Source of the DNA: JALCLA01 sp965653565
GTDB lineage: Bacteria > Pseudomonadota > Gammaproteobacteria > Xanthomonadales > Xanthomonadaceae
Assembly: GCA_965653565.1 (NCBI GenBank)
Contig: CBFHAI010000017.1
Coordinates: 1-64,000, forward strand
Length of the DNA: 64,000 bases
Direction: 5' to 3'
Shown here: in pieces, positions 26,212 to 34,516 of the stretch
Position numbering within the stretch: the first letter of the stretch is position 1
How the letters are laid out: each line of letters begins with the position of its first letter
Translations under genes and position numbers: made by a program
The notes under the pieces: generated by a model
Told to the model about the DNA's origin: nothing
Databases searched by the model: none
Seen by the model: the letters and a program-made list of their open reading frames with translations, nothing else

Positions 26212-27675
26212 ATGCGAATCCCGACCGTTGCCTGCGTCCTGCTGCTCGCCGCCTGTGCGCAGTCGCCTACCAAACCCACGCCGGCCGGCGAGCGGGCGCT
26301 CAACGCGATCTACGCCGACATCGAGCGCGCCACCGCGCGCTTCGATAAGTCCGTCGAGCTTTATTCCGCCGGCGACGCCGAGGGCGCGCGCCGCGAATAC
26401 ACCGGCGCGCGCGAGGATCTAGTGGCGCTCGGCGAGCGCTGCCTGGCTGCGCCGGGCTGCGAAGTGCGCCGCGTGATCGCCGCGCAGGACGCGCTGCTGG
26501 TGCGCCAGGCGCGCTTCCTCACCGGCACCACCGAAGATGCCGCCCCGCTCGAAGCCGGCGCAGATACGGCGGGCGAAGGCGACTCGCCGGTGGTGCAGGC
26601 CTTGCCGCAGGCGGCGCGCACGGTCGCCATGCTCAACGGCCGCGATCTGGCGAAAGTGATCGAACTCAACGAACCGCTGAAAGCCGCGCTCGAGGAATGG
26701 CTGACGTGGATGCGTCCGCAGTTGCTCGACGCCTGGGAAAATTATCAATACCTGCGGCCGCGGATGTTCCCGGCCTACGAAAAAGCCAAACTTCCCGAAG
26801 CGCTGTTGTTCGGCATCCTGGCCAAGGAATCGGCCGGCAAAGTGCATGCGGTGAGCCGTGCCGGCGCCGCCGGCCCGCTGCAATTCATGCCGGCCACCGG
26901 CGCGCGATTCGGGCTCAATCGCGGCGGCAGCTTCGACCTGCGCTTCGACCCGGCCGAATCGGCACGCGCCAATGCCGCGTATTTGAACGAGCGCTTCGCG
27001 GAACTCAACAACAACCTGGCGCTGGCGCTGGCCGCCTACAACGGCGGCGAAGGCCGCCTGGCCCGCCTGTCGAACCGCGGCGCGCGCGATTTCTGGAGCC
27101 CGCAGGTGTTCAACGCACTGCCGCCGGAAACACGCGAATACGTGCCGATGGTGCTGGCTGCGGCGTGGCTGTTCCTGCATCCGGAACGCTACAACTTGAA
27201 TTTGCCGGCGTACGACACGCGTGCGGTGTCGATCACCCTGAAAGAACCGACGTCGTTGAACGAAATCGCCGTCTGCCTCGGCCAGCAGGGCAACCCGCGC
27301 GGCTGGTTCCGTCATTTGCGCAACTTGAACGCACGCTGGGAACCCACCACGCGCCTGCCCGCCGGCACCGTGCTCGAACTACCGCTGGAAGCGCAGAAAC
27401 ACTACCTGATCGACTGCGAGTCCGGCCCAAAACTGGCAATGAGCCGGGACCTGCACGATGCGCGCCCCCCCGTCGCCCCGCCTGCCGCCGTCGCACGACA
27501 GGCCGCTGCGGCCGGTTCGGTGTATGTGGTGCGCAGCGGCGACTCGCTGCACTCGATCGCCAAGGCGCGCGGCTGCAGCGTGAAGACGTTGGCGGGCGCC
27601 AATGGCATCAAGGCGCCGAGGTATTTGATCAAGGTGGGGCAGCGGGTGAGGTTGGCCGGTTGCGCGAGGGGGTAG
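26212..27675 (+). CDS. MltD-like lytic transglycosylase lipoprotein with LysM domain
   Basis: A 487-residue outer-membrane lipoprotein that cleaves peptidoglycan glycan strands to 1,6-anhydro-muropeptides. The start MRIPTVACVLLLAAC has a lipobox (LLAAC, Cys15). A helical N-terminal region precedes the SLT domain with catalytic Glu in FGILAKESAGK, then AGPLQFMPATG and LALAAYNGGEGRL. The C-terminal LysM (YVVRSGDSLHSIAKARG...VGQRVRL) binds peptidoglycan. The frame is open to 26119 but only the inner ATG at 26212 gives a signal peptide. Normally MltD has two LysM; here one clear copy. Confidence 0.93.
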   Translation: MRIPTVACVLLLAACAQSPTKPTPAGERALNAIYADIERATARFDKSVELYSAGDAEGARREYTGAREDLVALGERCLAAPGCEVRRVIAAQDALLVRQARFLTGTTEDAAPLEAGADTAGEGDSPVVQALPQAARTVAMLNGRDLAKVIELNEPLKAALEEWLTWMRPQLLDAWENYQYLRPRMFPAYEKAKLPEALLFGILAKESAGKVHAVSRAGAAGPLQFMPATGARFGLNRGGSFDLRFDPAESARANAAYLNERFAELNNNLALALAAYNGGEGRLARLSNRGARDFWSPQVFNALPPETREYVPMVLAAAWLFLHPERYNLNLPAYDTRAVSITLKEPTSLNEIAVCLGQQGNPRGWFRHLRNLNARWEPTTRLPAGTVLELPLEAQKHYLIDCESGPKLAMSRDLHDARPPVAPPAAVARQAAAAGSVYVVRSGDSLHSIAKARGCSVKTLAGANGIKAPRYLIKVGQRVRLAGCARG

Positions 27676-27734
27676 TTCTTGGTTTTGCGATGCGGTCGGC
27701 AGCGTGCTTGCCGGCCGCAGCTCGTCGTATCGTC

Positions 27735-27765
27735 GTAGCCTGGATGAAACGAAGCGGAATCCGGG
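27735..27765 (+). repeat. Short dispersed palindromic repeat (GTAGCCTGGAT type)
   Basis: The sequence starts GTAGCCTGGAT and ends GAATCCGGG, an imperfect hairpin with CCTGGAT facing AATCCGGG. A second copy with the same ends is at 61546-61580. Both are intergenic, downstream of genes on the plus strand. Confidence 0.55.
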
Positions 27766-27822
27766 AATGACCCGGCTGCGACTGTTTCGTTCGTGCGGAT
27801 GTGAAAGGCGGAAAGTGCGCGG

Positions 27823-28464
27823 CTAATCCATCAACCTTTTCCGCACCGCATACCTCACGACCTCCGCCGCATTCTTCGCGCCCAGTTTGTCGAGCACTCT
27901 CGCCCGGTGGTTCTCGGCGGTCTTGGTGCTGATGTCTAGGCGTTTTGCGATCGCTTTGGTGGTCAATCCTTCGACGACGAGATGGAATACTTCGCGCTCG
28001 CGCGGGGTGAGTCGGCCGTAGGGGTCGTCGATCTGGTCGGGCCGATGGATCTGTTCGGCGAGCACTTTTGCGGCCGCCGGTCCGAAATAGGCGCGGCCCG
28101 CGTGCAGGCTGCGGACGGCGGCGATCAGTTCGGTGGTCGGGCTGTCCTTGACCAGGTAACCGCTGGCGCCGGCGCGCACCATGTGCAGCACGTATTCCTG
28201 GTCTTCGTGCATGGTGAGGACGAGCGTGCGCGATTCCGGCAGTTCGGCGCGCAGGCGGCGCACCACTTCGACGCCGTTCAAATGCGGCATCGAGACATCG
28301 ACGATCACCACATCCGGACGCAGTGCCAGCGCCTTCTCGATCGCCGCGACGCCATCGGCGGCTTCGCCCACGACGGTACATTCGCCGCTCGCATTGAGCA
28401 CGCTGACCAGGCTTTCGCGCACCAGGGTGTGGTCGTCGGCGATCAGGACGCGGATCGGGCTCAT
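27823..28464 (-). CDS. LuxR/NarL-type response regulator
   Basis: A 213-residue two-component regulator. The receiver domain has the acidic pocket DD near residues 10-11, phosphoacceptor Asp56 in VVIVDVSMPHLNG, Thr in LVLTMHE and Lys in YLVKDS. The C-terminal LuxR-type helix-turn-helix (LTPREREVFHLVVEG...STKTAENHRARVLDKLG) binds DNA as a dimer. The ATG at 28464 overlaps the sensor kinase stop as ATGA, so the pair is coupled. It is the last gene of the FHA/kinase operon and probably its transcriptional output. Target genes are unknown. Confidence 0.95.
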   Translation of the reverse strand: MSPIRVLIADDHTLVRESLVSVLNASGECTVVGEAADGVAAIEKALALRPDVVIVDVSMPHLNGVEVVRRLRAELPESRTLVLTMHEDQEYVLHMVRAGASGYLVKDSPTTELIAAVRSLHAGRAYFGPAAAKVLAEQIHRPDQIDDPYGRLTPREREVFHLVVEGLTTKAIAKRLDISTKTAENHRARVLDKLGAKNAAEVVRYAVRKRLMD

Positions 28465-29216
28465 GACTGATCGTGAACCTCGTCGAGCGGGATGGCAACG
28501 CTGACCCGGCAGCCGCCGCCCTCGCGCGCCAGCAGGGCGAATCGGCCGCCGCTCAGGCGCACGCGTTCGCGCATGCCGCCCACGCCGCTGCCGGTGCCGC
28601 GTTCGGCAATGCCGGGGGCGCAGCCGATGCCGTCGTCTTCGATGTCGATCTGCAGCCAGCCGGCGCGCACACGCAAATGCAATTCGGCGCGCTGAGCGCG
28701 TGCGTGTTTGATCACGTTGGTCAGCGATTCCTGCGCGACGCGGAAGGCCAGCGTCTGGATTTCGTCGCCGAGAGTCGGCAAGGCGGCGATAGCCAGATCG
28801 CATCGCACGCCGGCCGGTTCGGCCAGCGTGCGCACCAGCCAGCGCAGCGCGGCTTCGAGGCCGAGATCGTCGAGCACCTGTGGCCGCAGCAGGCGCGAAA
28901 GCTGGCGGGTTTCGTCCAGCGTTTGCGCGCACAGCGCGCTGGCAACATCGGTGCGATGCAGCGCGTCGGTCTGTTGTTCCGGCAACGAGGCGCGCAGCAA
29001 GGCGAGATGATGTTTGAGCGCGGTCAGATTCTGGCCCAGACCATCGTGCAGTTCGCGCGCCAGCCGGCGGCGTTCGTCTTCCTGCACGCGATACACCGAA
29101 CGCGCGAGCCGGTAGAACTCGCGCTGATTGTTTTCCAGCCGCAGCAGCAGCGCGCGATAGTCTTCGCGCAGGCGCGCCAGGGTTTCGTCGGCGCTCGCGC
29201 TGCGCTCAGGGCCCAT
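28461..29216 (-). CDS. Soluble sensor histidine kinase (HisKA_3 type)
   Basis: A 251-residue cytoplasmic kinase of the NarL-partner class. A helical N-terminal segment (residues 1-45, coiled-coil-like) leads into the HisKA_3 dimerisation domain with phosphoacceptor His57 in RRRLARELHDGLGQ. The HATPase_c domain follows with VAQESLTNVIKHARA (N box), IDIEDDGIG (G1) and GVGGMRERVRLSGG (G2). There is no membrane segment and no recognisable sensor domain, so input must come from a partner protein. The ATG at 29216 overlaps the end of the Ser/Thr kinase gene by 11 bp. Confidence 0.92.
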   Translation of the reverse strand: MGPERSASADETLARLREDYRALLLRLENNQREFYRLARSVYRVQEDERRRLARELHDGLGQNLTALKHHLALLRASLPEQQTDALHRTDVASALCAQTLDETRQLSRLLRPQVLDDLGLEAALRWLVRTLAEPAGVRCDLAIAALPTLGDEIQTLAFRVAQESLTNVIKHARAQRAELHLRVRAGWLQIDIEDDGIGCAPGIAERGTGSGVGGMRERVRLSGGRFALLAREGGGCRVSVAIPLDEVHDQS

Positions 29217-32200
29217 CTGCGGCGACGGCTTTCTGCAGCGGCGCGCGCAACGCCTCCGGCGCGGCGGCGATGACGCGCGCGAGTTCGTCGCGGGCGGCGG
29301 CTTCGGCGACGCCGGCCGCCTGGGCGTCGCCGCTGCGCCGCAAGGCTTCGGCGCCGAGTTGATGAATGCGCCAGCCGCGCGCGAACGCGCCGGTTTCCTG
29401 CAGCCACTGCAGGGCTTCGCGATACTGTGCCGCCGCTGCATCGTCCGACAGCGATCCGCGCGCCAGCGCGGCTTCGCAGCGTGCCAGCAGCAGCGGACGA
29501 TTGCCGAGTGCGCGTAGTGCTTCATCGAGATCGGCAGCCACATCATCGCGTTCGACGCGCACCTGCAATTGCAGCGCGCGCACGCCGGCCTGCGTCGCCA
29601 GCGTCTCGGCCTCGGCGAGTGCCGCCTGCGCCGCGGCGGCATCGCCTTCGAGCCGCAGGATGGCGGCGCGCTGTATCGCGGCGATCGCCTTCTGTTCGCT
29701 CGATGCTTCGGCGAGCAAGCCGGCAGCGCCGTCGAGCACCGACTTCGCGCCGCTCGCGTCCGCGGCGGCCAGATGCACGCGCGCGCGCAGCAACGCGGCG
29801 TCGGCCAGGCCGCGCCGATCGTCGCGTTCGGTGAACAAGGCCTGCGCGTGCGCCAGTTGTTCGAGCGCGCGCGCGGTGTCGCCTTGCAGGATGTCGAGTT
29901 CCGCCAGGTTGCGTCGCGTGACCGCCGCTTCTTCCGCCATCTGCTGGCTTTCGGCGGTTTCCAGCGATTCGGCCAGCAGTTTGCGGGCGGCGTCCCAGCG
30001 GCCGCGGGAAATTTCGAGCAGGCCGAGATTCTGCCGCGTGCGCGCGTGGCCGTTCAGATCCTGCAGCTTGGTGAAGGCCTGGTCGGCCTGTCGCCAATAG
30101 ACTTGCGCGCTGTCGTAGTCGCCGAGCTGGTAATGAGCGAAGCCGATGTTGTTGAGGCTTTCGGCCGAGCCGAAGGCATCGTCGATCGCTTCGCGGCCGC
30201 GCAGCGCGCGGCGATACGCATCGAGCGCGGCGGCGTAATCGCCGCGTTCCTCGGCCAGCAGGCCCAGTTCGTTATCGATCGCGGCCAGACCGCTGCGGTC
30301 GTCGAGCGCTTCGAACAGGGCGCGCGCTTCCTCGAGATATTTCGCGGCCGCGTCATGCTCGCCGCGGATGGTGGCGATCTGCGCCAGATTGCGCAGGCTG
30401 CTCGCGACGCCGCGCCGGTTGCCGATCGCGCCGCGCAATTCGACCGCCTTGCGGTATTGCTCCTGCGCGTCTTCCATCTGGCCAAGACGTGCGTAGCCGA
30501 CACCGAGCGCGTTGATCGTTTCGGCTTCGCCGTAGGCATTGCGTCCGCGTTTGAACAACACCAGCGCGCGCACCAGATATTCATCGACCGCGGCGCGGAA
30601 TTCGCCGCGCAGGATCGAATATTTGCCGAGCGCGAACCAGGCGCGCGGTTCGCCCGGATCGCGCCGCACGATGCTGCGCAAGGTGGCGATCGCCGCCGCC
30701 AGATCGCCGCCGTCGCCCTGCACGGTAGCCAGTTGCAGGGCGGTGGCGAGATCGTCCGGCGAGGTCGCGACGCGTGCTTGCAGCAGGGCGGCGGCGCGTT
30801 CGATATCGTCTTCGAAGAACGCGGCCATGGCATCGAAGCGCGCTTGCAGCGATGCGGCGACGCGGCGTTTCGCGGTCGATGCGGCGGTGGCGCGATCGCC
30901 TGCGAGCCATGCCGTTTCCGCCAGCGCCAGTGCAGCGACGTCATCCGTCGGCGCGGCGGCCAGTGCGGCGGCGAATGCCTGCTGCGCCTCGTCGAGTTTG
31001 CCCTGCAGGCGCAGCCGCAAGCCGTTGCCGTAGGCATCGAGCGATTCGGGTGTCGACGGTGCGAATCCGGCGAAATCGCCGTCGGGCACCACCGCGCGCA
31101 TCGCCTGCGCCAAGGCCGTGGCGGGATCGGCATCGAGCGCGATTTCACTTTCGGCAGCGGCCTGCGGTTGCCACCACGCCTGCAACCTCGATCCATCCGG
31201 CGCATACGCCAGCCGCAACACGCGCGCGCCCGGCAATTCGGCGCGCAACGCGTCGGGCTTGATGCTGCCGCCGTCGGGCAGCGCGAATTGCGCGAGCGCC
31301 TGGCGCGTGCGTTCGGCATCGACCACGGCGACGTGCGATTGCAGCCCGATGCGCGCGTGATCGGCCAACGCTTCGAGCCGCAGCGCCTGTGGTGCATCGG
31401 TGCCGGTCGAGGCGATCACCAGCACGCGATCGGGCGGCGGTTCGGCCGGTGCCACGGCAGGTTGCGGCCACCATTGCCAGGCGGCCAGCGCCGCGGCGGC
31501 GATGGCGACCGTGACCGCGCCGCCGATGCCGCGCCGCCGCCATTTCCAGGCGTCGAACGGCGCGCGCCGCGCATCGATCGCGATGACGACATCGGCGGCG
31601 GTCTGGAATCGATGCGATGGTGTCGTGCGCAACAGGCGTGCGACCAGCGCGTCGACCCACACCGGCGCATCCGGCCGTGCGCGCCGCAGCGGTGCGGGCG
31701 TGCCGCTCAAACGCTGCGAAATCGATTCGGACGGCGTCGCCGCATCGAACGGCAACTTGCCGCTGAGCATTTCGTACAGCAACAACCCGAGCGCATACAG
31801 ATCGCTGCGCGCATCGACGTTGACGCCGCGCGCCTGTTCGGGCGACAGATAATCGGGCGTGCCGACGATCGCGCCCGAGTGCGTCAGGCCGCTGCTGCCG
31901 AGCGAACGCGCGACGCCGAAATCGGCGATGCAGGCGCGGCCGTCGCGGTCGATCAGCACGTTCGACGGTTTCAGGTCGCGATGCACGACGCCGCGCGCAT
32001 GCGCCGCGCCGAGGCCTTCCGCCAGTTGCCGCGCGATCGACAGGGCCTGCTCGATCGGCAGCGCGCCTTCGCGATCGAGTTTGCGATCGAGCGCTTCGCC
32101 TTCGATCAGGTCCATCGTGATGAACCAGCGTTCGCCGTCGCGCGCGATGTCGTGGATGCGCACCACGTGGGCGCTCGACACCTGCCGCGCCAGCAGCAAT

Positions 32201-32439
32201 TCCTGCCGGAAACGTTCGAAGGCTTCGGGGCGCTGCGCCAGTTCCGGCCGCAGCAGTTTCACCGCGACCGGCACGTTCAAGGCGGTGTCGAAGGCGCGGT
32301 AGACGACGCCCATGCCGCCGATGCCGAGCAGGCCGTCGATGCGATAGCGTTCGGCGAGCAGGGCACCCGGCGCCAGGTCGGCGCCGGCGTAGATTCCGGT
32401 GACGGTAGCCGTGGACGGCGTCGCCGTGGGTTCGGTCAT
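29206..32439 (-). CDS. Ser/Thr protein kinase with TM segment and TPR repeats
   Basis: A 1077-residue bacterial Hanks-type kinase. The kinase domain spans residues 32-290: glycine loop GIGGMGVVY, Lys61 (VAVKLL), HRDLKPSN with Asp155, DFG at 173-175 and GTPDYLSPEQ. One transmembrane helix (near residue 315, IGGAVTVAIAAAALAAW) is followed by a domain like the N-terminal part of peptidase-like or TolB-like sensors and then at least eight TPR pairs, several of the Fis1/kinesin-light-chain type (GDYAAALDAYRRALR, GDYDSAQVYWRQA). The ATG at 32439 overlaps the FHA gene stop as ATGA. It likely phosphorylates proteins in the same operon, such as the FHA protein or the sensor kinase; this is inference. 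Confidence 0.93.
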   Translation of the reverse strand: MTEPTATPSTATVTGIYAGADLAPGALLAERYRIDGLLGIGGMGVVYRAFDTALNVPVAVKLLRPELAQRPEAFERFRQELLLARQVSSAHVVRIHDIARDGERWFITMDLIEGEALDRKLDREGALPIEQALSIARQLAEGLGAAHARGVVHRDLKPSNVLIDRDGRACIADFGVARSLGSSGLTHSGAIVGTPDYLSPEQARGVNVDARSDLYALGLLLYEMLSGKLPFDAATPSESISQRLSGTPAPLRRARPDAPVWVDALVARLLRTTPSHRFQTAADVVIAIDARRAPFDAWKWRRRGIGGAVTVAIAAAALAAWQWWPQPAVAPAEPPPDRVLVIASTGTDAPQALRLEALADHARIGLQSHVAVVDAERTRQALAQFALPDGGSIKPDALRAELPGARVLRLAYAPDGSRLQAWWQPQAAAESEIALDADPATALAQAMRAVVPDGDFAGFAPSTPESLDAYGNGLRLRLQGKLDEAQQAFAAALAAAPTDDVAALALAETAWLAGDRATAASTAKRRVAASLQARFDAMAAFFEDDIERAAALLQARVATSPDDLATALQLATVQGDGGDLAAAIATLRSIVRRDPGEPRAWFALGKYSILRGEFRAAVDEYLVRALVLFKRGRNAYGEAETINALGVGYARLGQMEDAQEQYRKAVELRGAIGNRRGVASSLRNLAQIATIRGEHDAAAKYLEEARALFEALDDRSGLAAIDNELGLLAEERGDYAAALDAYRRALRGREAIDDAFGSAESLNNIGFAHYQLGDYDSAQVYWRQADQAFTKLQDLNGHARTRQNLGLLEISRGRWDAARKLLAESLETAESQQMAEEAAVTRRNLAELDILQGDTARALEQLAHAQALFTERDDRRGLADAALLRARVHLAAADASGAKSVLDGAAGLLAEASSEQKAIAAIQRAAILRLEGDAAAAQAALAEAETLATQAGVRALQLQVRVERDDVAADLDEALRALGNRPLLLARCEAALARGSLSDDAAAAQYREALQWLQETGAFARGWRIHQLGAEALRRSGDAQAAGVAEAAARDELARVIAAAPEALRAPLQKAVAADGP

Positions 32440-33326
32440 GGGGCCAGGGCGTGCGCGTGCTCGATGTCGTGCCAGGCAGGCGCGTTGGCGGCCAGGCGCT
32501 CGAGCGACTCGGCGGCGCGGCTGGCCGCGATCCACATCGCGGCGCGCTCGCCGAAGGCGTCGAGCAGTTCCATGTCCATCTGCGTGATCGCCGCGCCGGG
32601 CTGGCGATTGTCGGCATAGACCAGCGCGAGTACTTCGCCGCCCACCAGCAGCGGCAGGGCGACCAGGCTGCGCAGGCCGGCGGCGACCACCGACGCGCGC
32701 GCGGCCAGCGCCGGATCGCTGCCGACGTCGTTGAGCACCACCGCGCTGCGTTCGCTCAGCGCGCGCTGCACGGCGCCGACGCTGCCGAGGAATTCGCGCG
32801 ATCGCAGCGCGGCCGGATCGAGCCCGTGCGCGGCGCCGACGCGCCAGCCTTCGGCATTGCGCAGCAACAGGAAGCCGCGTTCGCAGTCGGCCAGTTGCAC
32901 CACGGCGCGCAGCGTATCGCCGAGCAGATCGGGCAGGTCGGTGTGGCGGGCGAGGCCTTCGCTCAGCGCCTGCGAGGCGGCGCGGCGTTCGCTCCAGCGC
33001 TGCGCGGCGCGCGCTTCGGATTGCGCATCGAACAGCACGAATTCGCAGTGCACATCGCCGAAGCGCAACCAGGCCGGGCTCCCGAGTTCGGCTTCCGGCC
33101 GGTTCTGGCCGTCGACGAAGCTGCCGTTCTTGCTGCCCAGGTCGCGCAGGGTCCAGCGGCCGTCTTCGCAGCGCAATTCGGCGTGCGTGCGCGACACCGA
33201 GGCGTGCTCGACGCGCAGTCCGCATTCGGGGCCGCGGCCGATGCGGCAGACGCTGTCGCGCACCCAGCGCACCGCGGCGGGGCGATCGGGAACGTAGGCG
33301 GTCAGGCGCGCGGGCATAAGCCCCAT
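32436..33326 (-). CDS. FHA and GAF domain signalling protein
   Basis: A 296-residue cytosolic protein. Residues 1-95 form an FHA domain with the motif CRIGRGPECGLRV, SVSRTHAEL and DLGSKNGSFVDG, which binds phosphothreonine. After a short linker a GAF domain (about 120-275: HTDLPDLLGDTLRAVVQLADCERGFLLL...VALPLLVGGEVLALVYADN) follows, a small-molecule or protein-binding sensor. The ATG at 33326 (MGLMPARL) or an ATG nine bases later may be the start. It heads the four-gene operon and probably docks on the autophosphorylated kinase encoded next. Confidence 0.93.
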   Translation of the reverse strand: MGLMPARLTAYVPDRPAAVRWVRDSVCRIGRGPECGLRVEHASVSRTHAELRCEDGRWTLRDLGSKNGSFVDGQNRPEAELGSPAWLRFGDVHCEFVLFDAQSEARAAQRWSERRAASQALSEGLARHTDLPDLLGDTLRAVVQLADCERGFLLLRNAEGWRVGAAHGLDPAALRSREFLGSVGAVQRALSERSAVVLNDVGSDPALAARASVVAAGLRSLVALPLLVGGEVLALVYADNRQPGAAITQMDMELLDAFGERAAMWIAASRAAESLERLAANAPAWHDIEHAHALAP

Positions 33327-33452
33327 CTTAACGCGCTCGCGGCGCGCGCGAACCCCGGAACTGTGGCGCCGCTCACGGGCGCGCAATCCACTGTGGACGA
33401 ATTGGCGGGATCGATTCGATGCAGGATCGAACTCCCCCGCAGAGCGCGATTA

Positions 33453-34280
33453 TCAGTCGCCGTAGTCGCGCTTGAAGCCGACGCTGAATTTCAACGTGGC
33501 GGCCCCGCCGAGCAACTCGCCGGCGAGGTTGTTGTTGCGATTGGTGGGCGTCCACTGATTCGGGATATAGGTGCCCGAGCGTTCGGACACCCGCGCGCGC
33601 AGCGCATCGATGCCGGCGATGGCGTCGGCATAGCGTCCGTCGTCGACCGCGTCTTGCACCGTGTCGAGCAAGTCGTCGAGCGGCACGCGCTCGGTGCTGG
33701 CGAGCAGCGCCGTCTTGCCGCGCAGATAGGCCAGCTTCTGCGCGATCACCACGTCGGTGTCGCGCAGATCCGCCAGCACCAGGAATTGCGAGAAACCGCC
33801 GGTGGTGCCGCGCGTGCGCACGCTGCCGGGCAGCACTTCTTCGGTGATGTCGCGGAACTGCCCGCCGAGCAGCGAAGCCTTGAACAGGCGCAGCCGCGAC
33901 CCTTCCGTATAAGGCAACAGATGGGTGTGGACTTCCACGTGCACGGTGTTGTTCATCGCAAAGCCGCTGCCGGCCGGCGGTTCGATGGTGATCAGCAGCG
34001 GCAGCGACGAGGTGAGCGACGACAACAGCCCGGCCAATTGCTGCAGCAGCGGCAGATCGAACAACGGATTGAGCAGCCGCGCCGTGATGCCCAGATTCTG
34101 CGGCGCCAGATTGGTCGGCTGGTCGAAAGTCAGCGTGACGTCGGCCGAGACATTGCCGGCCAGCGAAATCTGCGCGGTGGCCGTATTGCCGGCCACTTCC
34201 ACGACGACAGCGCCATGCGCCACCGGGGCGACCAACACCAGCACCGACAACAAAAACCGTAGCCCGATCGACCTGCGCAT
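33453..34280 (-). CDS. Secreted protein of unknown function
   Basis: A 275-residue protein. The ATG at 34280 (MRRSIGLRFLLSVLVLVAPVAHG) opens a typical signal peptide cleaved before AVVVEVAGN; the open frame extends upstream but lacks coding character. The N-terminal half is rich in beta strands (TATAQISLAGNVSADVTLTFDQ), followed by RLFKASLLGGQFRDITEEVLPGSV and a helical C-terminal part. I recognise no domain. Upstream it faces the SLH-like subtilase gene across 236 bp with a perfect palindrome between them. 126 bp separate it from the FHA operon on the same strand. Confidence 0.78.
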   Translation of the reverse strand: MRRSIGLRFLLSVLVLVAPVAHGAVVVEVAGNTATAQISLAGNVSADVTLTFDQPTNLAPQNLGITARLLNPLFDLPLLQQLAGLLSSLTSSLPLLITIEPPAGSGFAMNNTVHVEVHTHLLPYTEGSRLRLFKASLLGGQFRDITEEVLPGSVRTRGTTGGFSQFLVLADLRDTDVVIAQKLAYLRGKTALLASTERVPLDDLLDTVQDAVDDGRYADAIAGIDALRARVSERSGTYIPNQWTPTNRNNNLAGELLGGAATLKFSVGFKRDYGD

Positions 34281-34395
34281 TGCGCCGCTCCCACCTGAGG
34301 GCTCGCACCAGTCCGGCGCGGGCGACACGACTATATGCCCGCGCCCGACATCGCTGCCCGAACGGAGCCTAAACCGTATTTGCCGAACAGGGAAA

Positions 34396-34411
34396 TGGGG
34401 GAATTCCCCCA
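34396..34411. promoter_or_regulatory. 16-bp perfect palindrome between divergent secreted-protein genes
   Basis: TGGGGGAATTCCCCCA is a perfect inverted repeat. It sits 115 bp from the ATG of the unknown secreted protein and 105 bp from the ATG of the subtilase, central in the divergent intergenic region, so it could be an operator for both. The binding protein is unknown. Confidence 0.45.
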
Positions 34412-34516
34412 CGCGACCTGGGGATTTGGCCCGATGCCGAGCCGGGCATGGCGCGGTGACATTCGACATCACCCAAGCCCCTGCAGCGCGGGCCCCCATT
34501 ATCCGGAGTCGTCGCC

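Noticed and set aside
29569..32619. Plus-strand frame of 1016 codons opposite the Ser/Thr kinase
   Set aside because: Antisense shadow produced by high GC; no motif, whereas the minus strand has all kinase motifs.
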